Shown here piece by piece: positions 52,901-59,865 of a stretch of DNA of 64,000 nt. Within the stretch, counting starts at the first letter, position 1. Each line of letters starts with the position of its first letter. Origin of the DNA: Owenia fusiformis (lineage: Eukaryota > Annelida > Polychaeta > Sabellida > Oweniidae); contig CAIIXF020000007.1 in the NCBI GenBank assembly GCA_903813345.2, forward strand, positions 15,794,714 to 15,858,713. Direction: 5' to 3'. The notes beneath the pieces are model-generated. The model did not search any database. It had not been told where the DNA came from and worked only from the letters and a program-made list of their open reading frames with translations. The translations under genes and the position numbers were made by a program.

Positions 52901-55900
52901 ACACATTATAAGAAAGGTACACACAAAGTAGACACTAGACATGGTTATTCATAATTTAATTTCTCTTTTGAAAATAATAGTGGCCCTGAAAAGGGCCGTT
53001 TTGGTTGTTTGGTTGTTGTCTCATTATAAGATCTGATTTAAGGCCTGTTGTAGCCTAATTTCAGCTAAAGCAGTGTCATACTCAGACTTCTTGTTTTCTG
53101 CATAGACCCAAAACATCTGCATGACCTCATCATAACAGGCCATCTTCAGACGAAGGCTGTAACAAAAGGCTTGGTTTTGGTTTCTCTTGGCTCTTCTGTA
53201 GCGGGTCTTCAGCATAGCGACCTTGCTCTTAATGGTCATCACTTGCTTGGCTGCTTTGATACATGCTGTACGCAGACCAGCGATTCTGTCTAACTCACAG
53301 GTGTAGGTGGGGTTGTCAATGGCAACGCTGTTTGATGATTCCATGTTGATTGATTCGATTTTGGTTGTTAGCTTGTGTGGTTCAGTTGTAGATAATGATT
53401 CCCTTCCAGTCTGCTTGGTATTTATAAGAAATCTGAGTGACATTTGAGCATAGGATTTAGACTGTGACATCTCTTCTCAGAGAATGATATGACATTGAGT
53501 AGTGATGTCATGGCTTGGAGAAGGTGTTGATATCATTTGAGTAATAGTGTCAAAACAGGATATTAATCATGGAGATAATCTACCAGGAGATTATGAGGGG
53601 ATTACCAGTGGGATTATAACAAATACAATCAGCAGATTAACTGCTATGTGTTTACTAAGGATTATAATTAACTCAGTTATTATTAATCCAGGTATGGATT
53701 AAAATATTTTTTACCAAAATTATTTCTGAAATCTGGAGGTTCTAAGTAAAATTTATATTCAAAGAAATAAGAAGTTAATGTTGTAGTATTATATATTGTA
53801 TAAGTGTAATGTTAAAAAAACATTCACAGTACAAAGTAAAGTCATTTTGGTATTTTTATAGATAATGATTTTAAATTGCATAATAAAAGTTAATTGTGGT
53901 GGGCTTATACTAAGGAGTCCAAGAACAATCCAATCAAATTACTCCTTTTCAGGAAAGGATTCAAAATTCCTTATTTGTGGAAATTCAGACGTTCTGGGCA
54001 AAGCATAATCAATACTAGATATTTATGAATATGATATTGTATTGGCACTGTTTTATCATAACTTGAAGACTGCTTGAGATGTTTGGTTCATATTTGTCAG
54101 ACAGCTATTTTTCATAATGGTATATTCATTTAAAATGGCAGCCATTTCTTTTGAGTCGACTATCAAGTACATGTATTTCAATTGGTTTTTAACTTGAATA
54201 CCTCGTGATGAATTCCGTTTATATTTAAAAGCCTATAAAATGGGTGTAGTCTTGATGTAATGTTCAAAATAAGCAAATATATGAGAAAAAATATTTTGTT
54301 TGGAGTTGCTGTTTTCCTACAGTTAGCAAGGCCGTCAGATGGGGGGGGGGGGGGGGGGGGGGCGATGGGTGCACCCCCCTTTAACAACCCTCAAAAAATT
54401 GAAAAAAATTGTGTGATTTTTTCAAATTATTTAAGAGTCATAAGAAAGCACCAAATAGCATCTTAAGATTAAATTTTCTAGGAGAGTTGGTCACCCCTCA
54501 CTTCGCCCACAAAACAATTGAAATAATTCTGAATTTTGTGTATTGTCTCAGACACTTTTATAGTTCCCAGACATCATCAAATAGCTCCTTGATATAGTCA
54601 ATGATTCTTGGAGACTTAACACTTACTCGCCCTCTGGCATCCCCACCCAACCTCCCCTCTGGCACCCCCCCCCCCCCCCTTTAACAATCCTCAAAAAATT
54701 GAAAAAATTGTGTGATTTTTTCAAATTATTTAAGAGTCCTAAGAAAGCACCCAATAGCATCTTAAGATTGTAAAATTTTCTTGGGAAGTAGGCCACCTCT
54801 CACATCCCCCACAAACCAATTGACAAAACTTCTGAATTTATTTCATGTATTGTCTCATACACTTTTAAAGTGCCAAGATATGGTCAATGTTTCTGGGGGA
54901 CAGATATGGGGGACAAACACTTGCTCCCCCTCTGGCACCCCCACCCAACCTCGCCCTCTGGTTCCCCTCTTTGACCCCCCAAAATTTGGAAAAAATGTAA
55001 TTGTTTTTCAATTTTGTTAATGACTCATAGACTTAAAAAGTGCCCAGAAGCACCATATATCATCTTGAAATTGTAAAATTTTCTAGGAGAGTTCGCCACC
55101 CCTCGCTTCCCCCACAAAACAATTGAAAAAATTCTGAATTTCTAGATTCTCTCAGACATTTTTAAAGTGCCCAGACATCATCAAATAGTCAATGTTTCTC
55201 GGCGACAACCACTTGCTCCCCCTCTGGCTGCCAACCCCACCTGACCCTCTCATCCTCTTTGACCCCAAAAGAATTTGAAAAAAAGTCACCTAGTGACAAA
55301 ATGAAATCAAAAAAATTTCTAGCACCCCTCCCCAAAAACTAAAGCATGCATTTACTCAAATACATTAAAAGTGCTCGGAATTAACCAGACAGCATCTTGA
55401 ATTGGTCATACAATATTTAGTCTAAAAAAATAAAATACTACAAAATAGGCTGAGTGGCCCCACTATAGGGAGTAACCGACCCCCCCCCCCCCCTCTGACT
55501 TATGCGATTTGATCTACGTGGCAAAAAAAATTATATTGTGTTATTTAATTTCTGGTGAAATTGGGAGGATAAAATGTTTTCAATTGAAATTGAATTACAG
55601 TTACAGCAGTTGAATAAAAAGAGTATTCAATTGAGTTACGTAGAACATCCATCCATCCATTCAATATACCAATACGCGATAACGTTTAATTTGTTCAGTT
55701 TAGCTGCCTCCCGTTTGAAGAGCTCTCATGTATGGTACAACTTCGTCTACATCCGGGTTATTTCCCATTGGATTACACAGGGGTGCTATTTTCAATGCCA
55801 CACTGCAACTCTATTAAACATTTATGTAGTGTTTCATTTGCACAAACGATAGGTATGTATGTAATTAAGATATATGACAAAGCTTTTTGAACTATAATCC

Positions 55901-57960
55901 CCAAATCCGAAGAAATGTGTAGTTGAAAATGCCGTCCAATTCCAGGGACGTCACTGATATCCCAGAAAGTGCTCAGACGCCATCAGAATCTTTCTGATTA
56001 TTGAATAGATTGGATTATATAACTATGCTTGAGGGCTGATGGAAGATCAGAAGCTGAGAAACGTTCAGAGTAATCGACTCGCTCGGCGGGCCAATGAAAA
56101 TTTGTCCCTTCCAAAGCGATGCATCATGGGAGATATTTATGTAAATTACCACCTGAACTCTTATCGCGAATAGGAGTATTGTTTTGCTTTTAAACATGAT
56201 TTCATTCATAATTCATTTCTCTTTTGTAACCAATAGATGGCCCTGAAAAGGGCCGTTTGTTGGGTTTGATTTGTCTCATTATAAATACTGCACACAGGCA
56301 GCTGCAATTGCAGCGTGATATTTACACTTCTTACACTCAGCATCATCATATAACACTTGCAGTGCCTCCTCGTAGTGGCTCAGTGTCTTGAGACGTAGGC
56401 TGTACATGTAACAGAATTTCTGCTTCTGGCTCTGCTTCAGTTGCTTGTAGCGGCTCTTGATCATGTGGATCTTGTCACAAAGGTTGATGCACTGCTCAGC
56501 AGCCTCCATGAACTCAGTGCGAAGCTGAAGGATCTTGTATTTCTCACTAGGTGACATTAGAGGGTAGACAAAACTCAGCTCATTTGGTGCAATGGTACTT
56601 GTTTCCATGGTACTCTTGTTCATTGTGTTGTCTCTAGCAATTTTCTAGATAAATGATTGGCCATACATTCCTCTGTGTATTTATTGGAAATCAATGACAT
56701 TTGAGCAAGGGATTGAGAAAGTGACTTATTTACTCAGAAAATGACCTTGAGAAGTGATGTCATGACTGTGAGTAGGTATAACATGATTTTAAGCAGTTGC
56801 AGTTTACAAGGGATTATTTCCAAGTAGTTTTTAATTGTTCATGGAATCTTGGATATGCACTGGTATTAAAACATGGGGATTATCACATTGTTGATAATCA
56901 GTTGTGATATGCACTGGTATTAAAACATGGGGATTATCACATTGTTGATGAGCCTTTTTGAAACAATCTGCAAAGATATAATATTCCCTATATTCTTCCA
57001 TTATTCAACCATAATACAGTAAAATTACTACTGTATTGTACATTCAATGAGCTAGTGTCCATATGCTCTCCCTCTTACTGTTTTTCTAATAGACTTGATG
57101 GGAGTAGAAATAATATTGATTTACATCATTAAATATTCAAAATTCAGTCAAGGTGATGTCATGTTTGAAATCTATATGTAAAATTATATTTTGAAAGATG
57201 GTTTAGAAAATTGTTTATGAACTTTGAAATTTTTTTTTTGAAAATGTGACTTTAGTTCTGGTTGATTCCTCATAGACCCCATGTTACAAAATCACAAAAA
57301 GTGCAATATCGTTTCTTGTATTGGACAGATAACATTTTCTTTTACTAGACATATTTTAATTTGCATAACTATTAGATACATAAGGGTTATATGAAAATTG
57401 AACCACTTAAACAGATGCAATTTAAGTTAAAGGGAACTTTCTAGTATAACTGCCATGCTATCTGACATAAATGAGCCATCTTGTGGTGAATCTGGTAACA
57501 ACCTATTCACATCTGCGTTATTAGAATAAATCTGTGAAAAGCCTAAACTGAAGCAATGCCCTCCCCCCGCCGAATTAAACACAGACTCAATGGGGGTAAT
57601 TTCTTTTTACATTATACATGTAGGGCATGTTTTCTCAGGACTTTACACTTAACTATTCTACACTCTCCTCCAAATGTTTCTGGAAGTCTTCTTTTGGATC
57701 ATGAGTTAAAATCTCTTTATGTTAAAGGCAATTTTAGAACAAATTAATAAATTGTCATACCTTTCTGACCTATTATACTTTAGGAACAAAATTAGTTTTG
57801 AAACATATACAAGCACACAATACAATGGGGACTCATGGTACATTGCTAAATTCATGGAGGGGATGTAACTACTCATAATGTATGCCATCCTGTTTTATTT
57901 CAGGAAGATGTTGGAATTGAAACAGATGAGGAATATAATGTGAAAATTCCCAGTAAATAA
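34929..57960 (+). CDS. PSMC3IP: PSMC3IP/HOP2 meiotic recombination factor, 9 exons, 212 aa
   Basis: HOP2 pairs with MND1 to stimulate DMC1/RAD51 strand exchange in meiosis. Exons: 34929-34953, 38638-38732, 38903-38992, 39443-39554, 40021-40091, 51449-51523, 51737-51790, 52417-52476, 57904-57960; 639 nt, all phases agree. The N-terminus MSK...EGILQYLTKQNRPYSAIDV is the winged-helix region, followed by VLESLAQEGKIREKLNGKQK. Residues ~80-150 are heptad-rich. The C-terminus EDVGIETDEEYNV is the family signature. The first exon is short and is chosen because MSK begins known orthologues and its G|GTATGT donor is in the right phase. AATAAA is at 58287-58292. Introns 5 and 8 host other genes. A 32-bp duplication copies the exon 3 donor. 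Confidence 0.92.
35085..36570 (+). repeat. Direct repeat of ~340 bp in PSMC3IP intron 1
   Basis: The segments about 35090-35430 and 36225-36565 share CACATGTAATAAATTCTTAC, CTCAGTGTATTCAGTGCTCT, TATAGTGGAATTTGTGTCC and GGCTCCCAGAATGCAACATG, ending TGTTGCATTCTGGGAGTCAA. The last two words are inverse-related within each copy. Roughly 90% alike. Confidence 0.8.
36774..37118 (+). repeat. Direct repeat of ~105 bp
   Basis: 36774-36878 and 37013-37116 share TTTAGCTGAAATC, GTTTGTCGAAAACGAAAGAA, GATGACGCTA and TTAGAGTCATCCA followed by TGGAACAGTG. Non-coding, in PSMC3IP intron 1. Confidence 0.7.
37499..38014 (+). repeat. GTCACCACC-ended element, second long copy
   Basis: Starts with the hairpin GTCACCACCAAAAAGTGGTG, then ATATTGTTATGGTCTC. 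It carries about two array units with TTCAAAATCATCTACAAGTT and TGACCTTCAATGAC, and ends GTGAGCAACAACTAGGTGG then GTTAATGCCTTG. Inverted relative to 23753-24641. Confidence 0.8.
38015..38637. other. PSMC3IP intron 1, distal part
   Basis: No repeat that I can delimit and no exon. The polypyrimidine acceptor TATTTTTCAG precedes exon 2. Confidence 0.4.
38981..39044 (+). repeat. 32-bp tandem duplication across the PSMC3IP exon 3 donor
   Basis: The 32-bp unit beginning GTGGTAGACCAGGTAATTAC occurs twice in exact tandem (38981-39012, 39013-39044). Each copy contains the splice donor CAG|GTAATT. Use of the second donor would add 32 nt and meet an in-frame TGA after five codons. Confidence 0.95.
40303..41412. 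mobile_element. Mariner-like MITE (1.1 kb) with internal tandem array
   Basis: Ends CAGGGTGGGCCAATAAAATG and, inverted, CAGGGTGGGACAAAAAACG are flanked by TA on both sides. The interior holds about five ~110-140-bp units with GATAACTCAAATACCA, TGGATTTGGTT, CTGATGCCTAGGGACA, and CAAGATGGCC/AATGGCCGCCATTTTT. No transposase. Located in PSMC3IP intron 5. Confidence 0.8.
41823..43485 (+). repeat. Composite repeat with GGTCCAAGTC runs, ~130-bp units and TATCCTTCC microsatellite
   Basis: Opens with the hairpin GACTCCAGATGTCAATCTGG and closes with AGTCTAGATCTGGAGTC and GAACTTCGTTC. Between these are about three units of TCAGGAATCCGAATCT, TTTTGATCCGACTTCC, GGTTCGGAAGTTATGGCGTT, two CCAGGTCCAAGTCAAG runs (about 42380-42470, 42610-42690), and a TATCCTTCCTATC run (about 43185-43360). 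Reading frames here are not genes. Confidence 0.65.
43878..45139 (+). repeat. TTATCCCATCGAA element, copy 3 (longest)
   Basis: Starts TTATCCCATCGAACGAAG, then CGTCCGTACGTACGTAC and CCGTCCGTCCG runs. It contains about five ~130-bp units (ACTCGAAAAGTAGTGGAGCG each time) and ends GTTCGATGGGATTCGCTACG then TTGCCGTTGTTCTGG. The unit count differs from the other copies, so the array changes length by unequal exchange. Confidence 0.85.
45140..46000. repeat. Array remnant interrupted by a MITE
   Basis: A stray unit (GTAGTGGAGCGATTTTGTTC at about 45690) is split by the CAGGGCTCTC MITE at 45732 and resumes with AGCATGGCATTTTGGC. An ACTACACTACATTACACTAC microsatellite lies at about 45538-45562. Confidence 0.6.
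45732..45957. mobile_element. CAGGGCTCTC MITE, copy 2, 5-bp target duplication
   Basis: Same family as 8885-9112, with identical end sequences. The flanking duplication is AGCAT (45727-45731, 45958-45962). It inserted after the surrounding array had formed. Confidence 0.87.
46001..47016. other. Region upstream of the UGT gene
   Basis: Decayed array units up to about 46250, then unremarkable sequence. A TATA-like ACTATAAAAACC (46983-46994) lies 25-35 bp before the UGT start codon. Confidence 0.4.
47017..48591 (+). CDS. UDP-glycosyltransferase (UGT), intronless, 524 aa, nested in PSMC3IP intron 5
   Basis: ER-membrane enzyme family that transfers sugar from a UDP-sugar to small lipophilic acceptors. 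A signal peptide is at residues ~1-22. The C-terminal UGT signature runs from W348 (WIPQNDLLGHPKVKLFVTH) through CGCSSTYESIYHALPVV to the sugar-contact D390-Q391. One membrane span lies at ~484-506, followed by a short cytosolic tail ending KTKRD, a KxKxx ER-retrieval form. The usual catalytic His in the N-terminal S-H-x4 motif is Arg here (S36-R37); the partner Asp is probably D140. The start is the ATG at 47017. No intron is visible, and it lies on the same strand as the host gene; a retrocopy or an intronless family member is possible. Its last codons seed the following minisatellite. Confidence 0.9.
   Translation: MKEMKYLVMMLSCLMGITEVWSAKILVNPYSQGFNSRLMNMEKLTWLLLEDGHDVSMVVNSRYDETMRPISKNVTFFKYDVPDNAVLINDEEVISTMQKASLIEGINLIVNISCSACEDVLASGILQILKAQNFDLFFFDYAEDCARFLVDYLDIPTISYVNEGAGSELIFGTLGHPEPLAIVPSLLVGFPDAMTFLQRVENTVTNIIMHCIAYNTFQHFTTLRTKYGFNTSLSIMDTNSRGVALQFSNNHNVLDWVRPLMPNHIYIGGIYFAPPKSLPINLEAIVEKASTNGIIVASFGSIFKSSFLDRELIEQMAIAFASIPMTVIWKYSGEPPKALGANTHLISWIPQNDLLGHPKVKLFVTHCGCSSTYESIYHALPVVTIPLSVDQYKHSTQLTSRLDMGVEVDFTTLVNTTLIHAINKVIGDPSYRKNAQDASKLIKDNPNNPKDLFLYWVNYVIRNKGAKHLKSKPMQELYLFQYFLLDVFLFLGGILTLVIIIGVASIKFIYRKLMLLCTSKTKRD
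48540..49090 (+). repeat. ~70-bp minisatellite, 8 units, grown from the UGT 3' end
   Basis: AATTAATGTTGTTATGTACA-type units begin at 48550 (inside the CDS) and about 48621, 48750, 48819, 48889, 48959 and 49029; a variant unit is near 48690. Each contains AAGTAAGACTAAAAAAGAT and GTGGTTAACTATGTTTCAT. The first unit includes the last 13 codons and the stop. Confidence 0.93.
49130..49971. mobile_element. TTAA-targeting DNA element (piggyBac- or Kolobok-like), 0.84 kb
   Basis: Ends are TTTAAAGGCCCCATGTAAAG and, inverted, TTTAAAGTCCCCGTCTAAAG. Each begins with a TTAA that would be the target duplication. The AT-rich interior carries no transposase. Confidence 0.7.
49972..51448. other. PSMC3IP intron 5, distal part
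   Basis: A 16-bp tandem duplication GCACACTGGATTGTTT is at 50881-50912. A partial copy of the TTAACCTCTTGAATCCCAGG element starts at 50918 and loses similarity after about 50990. No gene is seen. Confidence 0.45.
52733..52900 (+). mobile_element. tRNA-derived SINE, copy 2
   Basis: A box TGGCTAAAGTGG (52743-52754) and B box GGTCTGATTCC (52787-52797) have tRNA spacing. The tail CACACTCCCTTTCAAGTC, ATCTGGCTCGTTACA and GAGGGCTCAGAGTCATTACA matches the SINE at 33999-34205. Located in PSMC3IP intron 8. Confidence 0.7.
52959..52970 (-). promoter_or_regulatory. Histone downstream element-like U7 site, gene A
   Basis: On the minus strand this reads CAAAAGAGAAAT and contains the AAAGAG core of histone downstream elements, which base-pair with U7 snRNA. 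It starts 11 nt past the stem-loop and is identical at gene B (56215-56226). Similarity continues into ATTATGAAT. Confidence 0.75.
52982..52997 (-). terminator. Histone-type mRNA 3' stem-loop, gene A
   Basis: The minus strand reads GGCCCTTTTCAGGGCC: a perfect 6-bp stem with a TTTC loop, matching the animal histone mRNA consensus (GG-Y-Y-C-U, UUUC, A-R-R-G-CC). It is preceded by CCAAAAC and followed by ACT, as at histone 3' ends. It lies 26 nt after the stop. The U-rich loop occurs only on the same strand as the ORF. Confidence 0.9.
53024..53344 (-). CDS. Small helical protein A (106 aa), unknown family, with histone-type 3' end
   Basis: I do not recognise this protein. It is rich in Lys/Arg and Ala/Gln and looks helical, with a central RTACIKAAKQVMTIKSK, MLKTRYRRAKRNQNQ and FCYSLRLK. 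It aligns with gene B over its last ~85 residues (LRT, AA-Q, RY-K, FCY, YSLRLK, AE-KK, Q-L at the end). It is not an obvious histone fold. The start at 53344 (MESSNS) is chosen because a TATA box lies at 53419-53426; the frame is open upstream to 53470, but that ATG precedes the TATA box. The 3' end carries a histone stem-loop and U7 site and no AATAAA. It lies antisense within PSMC3IP intron 8. Probably intronless and cell-cycle regulated (inference). Confidence 0.72.
   Translation of the reverse strand: MESSNSVAIDNPTYTCELDRIAGLRTACIKAAKQVMTIKSKVAMLKTRYRRAKRNQNQAFCYSLRLKMACYDEVMQMFWVYAENKKSEYDTALAEIRLQQALNQIL
53417..53515 (-). promoter_or_regulatory. Promoter module of gene A (conserved with gene B)
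   Basis: On the minus strand, in order: CATGACATCACT (a CRE-like TGACATCA), CTCAATGTCAT, TTCTCTGAG, GTCACAGTCTAAATCC, TGCTCAAATGTCA, GATTTC and TATAAATA (53419-53426). The same words in the same order and spacing stand before gene B. Confidence 0.75.
54330..55500. repeat. ~300-bp tandem repeats with long G/C runs
   Basis: Starts near a run of 22 G (54341-54362). Units repeat CCCCCTTTAACAA, CTCAAAAAATTGAAAAAATT, GTGTGATTTTTTCAAATTAT, AAGAAAGCACC, CATCTTAAGATT, CCCACAAAACAATTGA and TTGCTCCCCCTCTGGC. About three and a half diverged units are present, and C-runs recur (54664-54680, 55478-55493). No gene; reading frames are chance. Confidence 0.7.
56215..56226 (-). promoter_or_regulatory. Histone downstream element-like U7 site, gene B
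   Basis: The minus strand reads CAAAAGAGAAAT, identical over 12 nt to the site at gene A, and begins 12 nt past the stem-loop. It is followed by GAATTATGAAT, also shared with gene A. Confidence 0.75.
56239..56254 (-). terminator. Histone-type mRNA 3' stem-loop, gene B
   Basis: The minus strand reads GGCCCTTTTCAGGGCC, identical to gene A. It lies 24 nt after the stop, preceded by CAACAAAC and followed by ATCT. A TTATAATGAGACAA block spanning the stop codon is also identical in the two genes. Confidence 0.9.
56279..56623 (-). CDS. Small helical protein B (114 aa), paralogue of A, with histone-type 3' end
   Basis: Unrecognised family. Residues ~30-114 align with gene A: LRTEFMEAAEQCINL, KIHMIKSRYKQLKQSQKQ, KFCYMYSLRLK, HYEEALQVLYDDAECKK and final VQYL. 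The N-terminal 30 residues are Ser/Thr/Pro-rich and differ. An internal Met at residue 6 (METST) may correspond to the gene A start. A TATA-like AATAAATA at 56678-56685 predicts a start site near 56650, so the first ATG (56623) is used. Like gene A, it has a histone stem-loop and U7 site downstream, no AATAAA, a shared upstream module, and no intron. The proteins are probably coiled or helical-bundle; no function is assigned. Confidence 0.72.
   Translation of the reverse strand: MNKSTMETSTIAPNELSFVYPLMSPSEKYKILQLRTEFMEAAEQCINLCDKIHMIKSRYKQLKQSQKQKFCYMYSLRLKTLSHYEEALQVLYDDAECKKCKYHAAIAAACVQYL
56676..56768 (-). promoter_or_regulatory. Promoter module of gene B (conserved with gene A)
   Basis: On the minus strand: CATGACATCACT, CTCAAGGTCAT, TTTCTGAG, GTCACTTTCTCAATCC, TTGCTCAAATGTCA, GATTTC and AATAAATA. 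The first and fifth words are essentially identical to gene A, and spacing is within a few bases. Confidence 0.75.
56850..56953 (+). repeat. ~52-bp tandem duplication
   Basis: GATATGCACTGGTATTAAAA followed by CATGGGGATTATCACATTG occurs twice (about 56850 and 56906), upstream of gene B. Confidence 0.85.
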
Positions 57961-58329
57961 GAATAGGAAGTTGGAATAATTATAAGAAAACCCACGATCT
58001 GTAGAGAATTGTCTAGACTCTCGAGGAATGTGGAGACTTCTTGCACAAGGAGTTGGGAGATGATGCCAAATGGATGTTTACTCCAATGTTCATGGCCCCA
58101 TCAGACAATTCTGTGAGAGCAGTAGGTACAGATACCAAGCTGGGACTATGCATTTATTGCACCATATGCTTGTTAATAAAAACTCAATGGAGAAAAATTC
58201 CATACCCACAGATGTTGTTTACAACCCTGATATAGTTACATCTCAGAAAAAGTTGTTATCTCAAGTTAAATGTTTAATTATTTTGTAATAAAGATACAGT
58301 ATAACAAAAATTGTGTTTATTTAGATAAT

Positions 58330-58765
58330 ATTATTTTTATCCCACAGAATGTAGTTTGTAAGGGATATAGAAAAGCCACCCATCTGTTAGTCTCTCTAGA
58401 TGATTACTCAAATACCAGTTGATGGATTTCATTCAAATTTTACAGGCTTATGCCTTATGGGTGTAGGACCTCTGCTCGAGAAGGAATTTTCAATATGGCC
58501 ACTCCATTCAAAATGGCCACGATTTTTGTTAAAAATGTAATCTTAAATTTTATATGCTGATGCCTAGAGACAAATGAGCTTTACTAAAAAATACATTTTC
58601 AAGATGTCTGCTGAATTTCAAAATGGCCACCATTTCTCATAAAAAACGTCATCTTTAATAACTCAAATTCCAGTGGATGGATTTGTTTCAAATTTTGTAT
58701 GCTGATGCCCAGGGACGAAACAGCTCTGTGCAAGACGGCCTATATTTACCAAATTGAAACGTATA
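58330..58765 (+). repeat. Diverged CAAATACCA-GTTGATGG array downstream of PSMC3IP
   Basis: TTATCCCACAGAATGTAGTT and AAGGGATATAG resemble the start of the TTATCCCATCGAA family. Then come about three ~120-bp units with ACTCAAATACCAGTTGATGG, CTGATGCCTAGAGACAAATG and AAAATGGCCAC, like those in the mariner MITE at 40303. It begins about 40 bp after the PSMC3IP poly(A) signal. Confidence 0.65.
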
Positions 58766-59865
58766 TTTTAGTAGGACTTTCTACTCCTTAGAGTTGCTCT
58801 TTTATAGTTAGTCTCTGCCATTTACAGTGCAGTGATACATTAAAATGATTTTGCAACCTATATTATATTATACGACCAAGACACAGTGATAGGTATCACA
58901 CTTCGAAGACCAAAATGGTTACCATGTTATTTACAAAGAATACCCAAAACCTTATCAGTTCTTTGCATTAGTCTGCTAAATGTAAAATGGATGCCTTGTA
59001 TTTTATCCAGCATGCCAGAAACCTAATCAGATGTTGGGACTTGTTTTCCAGGAATTATAAGATTGATGAAAATTCAAAATGGCCCCTTATCATTCAAAAT
59101 AGCAACCATGTAATTTAGCCGGCTTGGTTGCCAGGTAATTTACCCAGCATGCCCTAAACCATATCGGATCTTGGCATTAGTCTGCTCAAGAAATTTAAGT
59201 TAAATGGATAAATGGATTCCTGGCCTGTCTTGATATTTGTATGGTTGAATGTAAGAAAATAACAGACAGTAATAAGACCCACTGGTAAGATGGCATATTT
59301 GTTAAACGTCAATGGGCTTATGGACATTTTCCACTTGATCACTGCAATGAAGGTAAACACAACTCAGGTTTATAATCCATGTAATAATGTTTATTGCATT
59401 TTCTACATATGTATTGCTTTAAGTAACATAAAATATTTATGTTTGTATATATTATATAATATATTAACAATTTGTTTTCTAAAAAAAATTGCAAATAAAA
59501 TATAAGAAAATACGTATATGTATATTTCTAATATAATAATATCAGTTACATAATCTCTTACTTAACCTCTGCTTTTCTACAACTAATGCACTAAGCATGA
59601 TAGTTTAAGCATTCTTTAACCTTAAAGGAGAATTTTTGAAAATTTAAAAATGTCTCAATTCCTTTGAATTAAAGAGCCCCAAAAGGCTTCAGCTAGTGTT
59701 GATCAAAAACTGTACATGTAGTTTGGTTTTATTTACTGATTTTATTTCCCTTTGAATCCATAGTATAAGACTGATGAGAACTTGTTTGTACAATTGGATT
59801 TCATGCTTTTTGAAATTAAGTTGCACATAAAAATGTCTTGCTATACATTAAAAATTAATGCAATT
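58766..59865. other. Interval between PSMC3IP and the polycystin-like gene
   Basis: Degenerate CAAAATGGC-type repeats continue to about 59160, then AT-rich sequence. Minus-strand AATAAA signals near 59729 and 59740 probably serve the polycystin-like gene. No other gene is seen. Confidence 0.45.

Noticed and set aside
53345-53470. N-terminal extension of small protein A to the ATG at 53470
   Set aside because: The extension covers the TATA box and the conserved promoter words shared with gene B, so it is unlikely to be transcribed as coding sequence.
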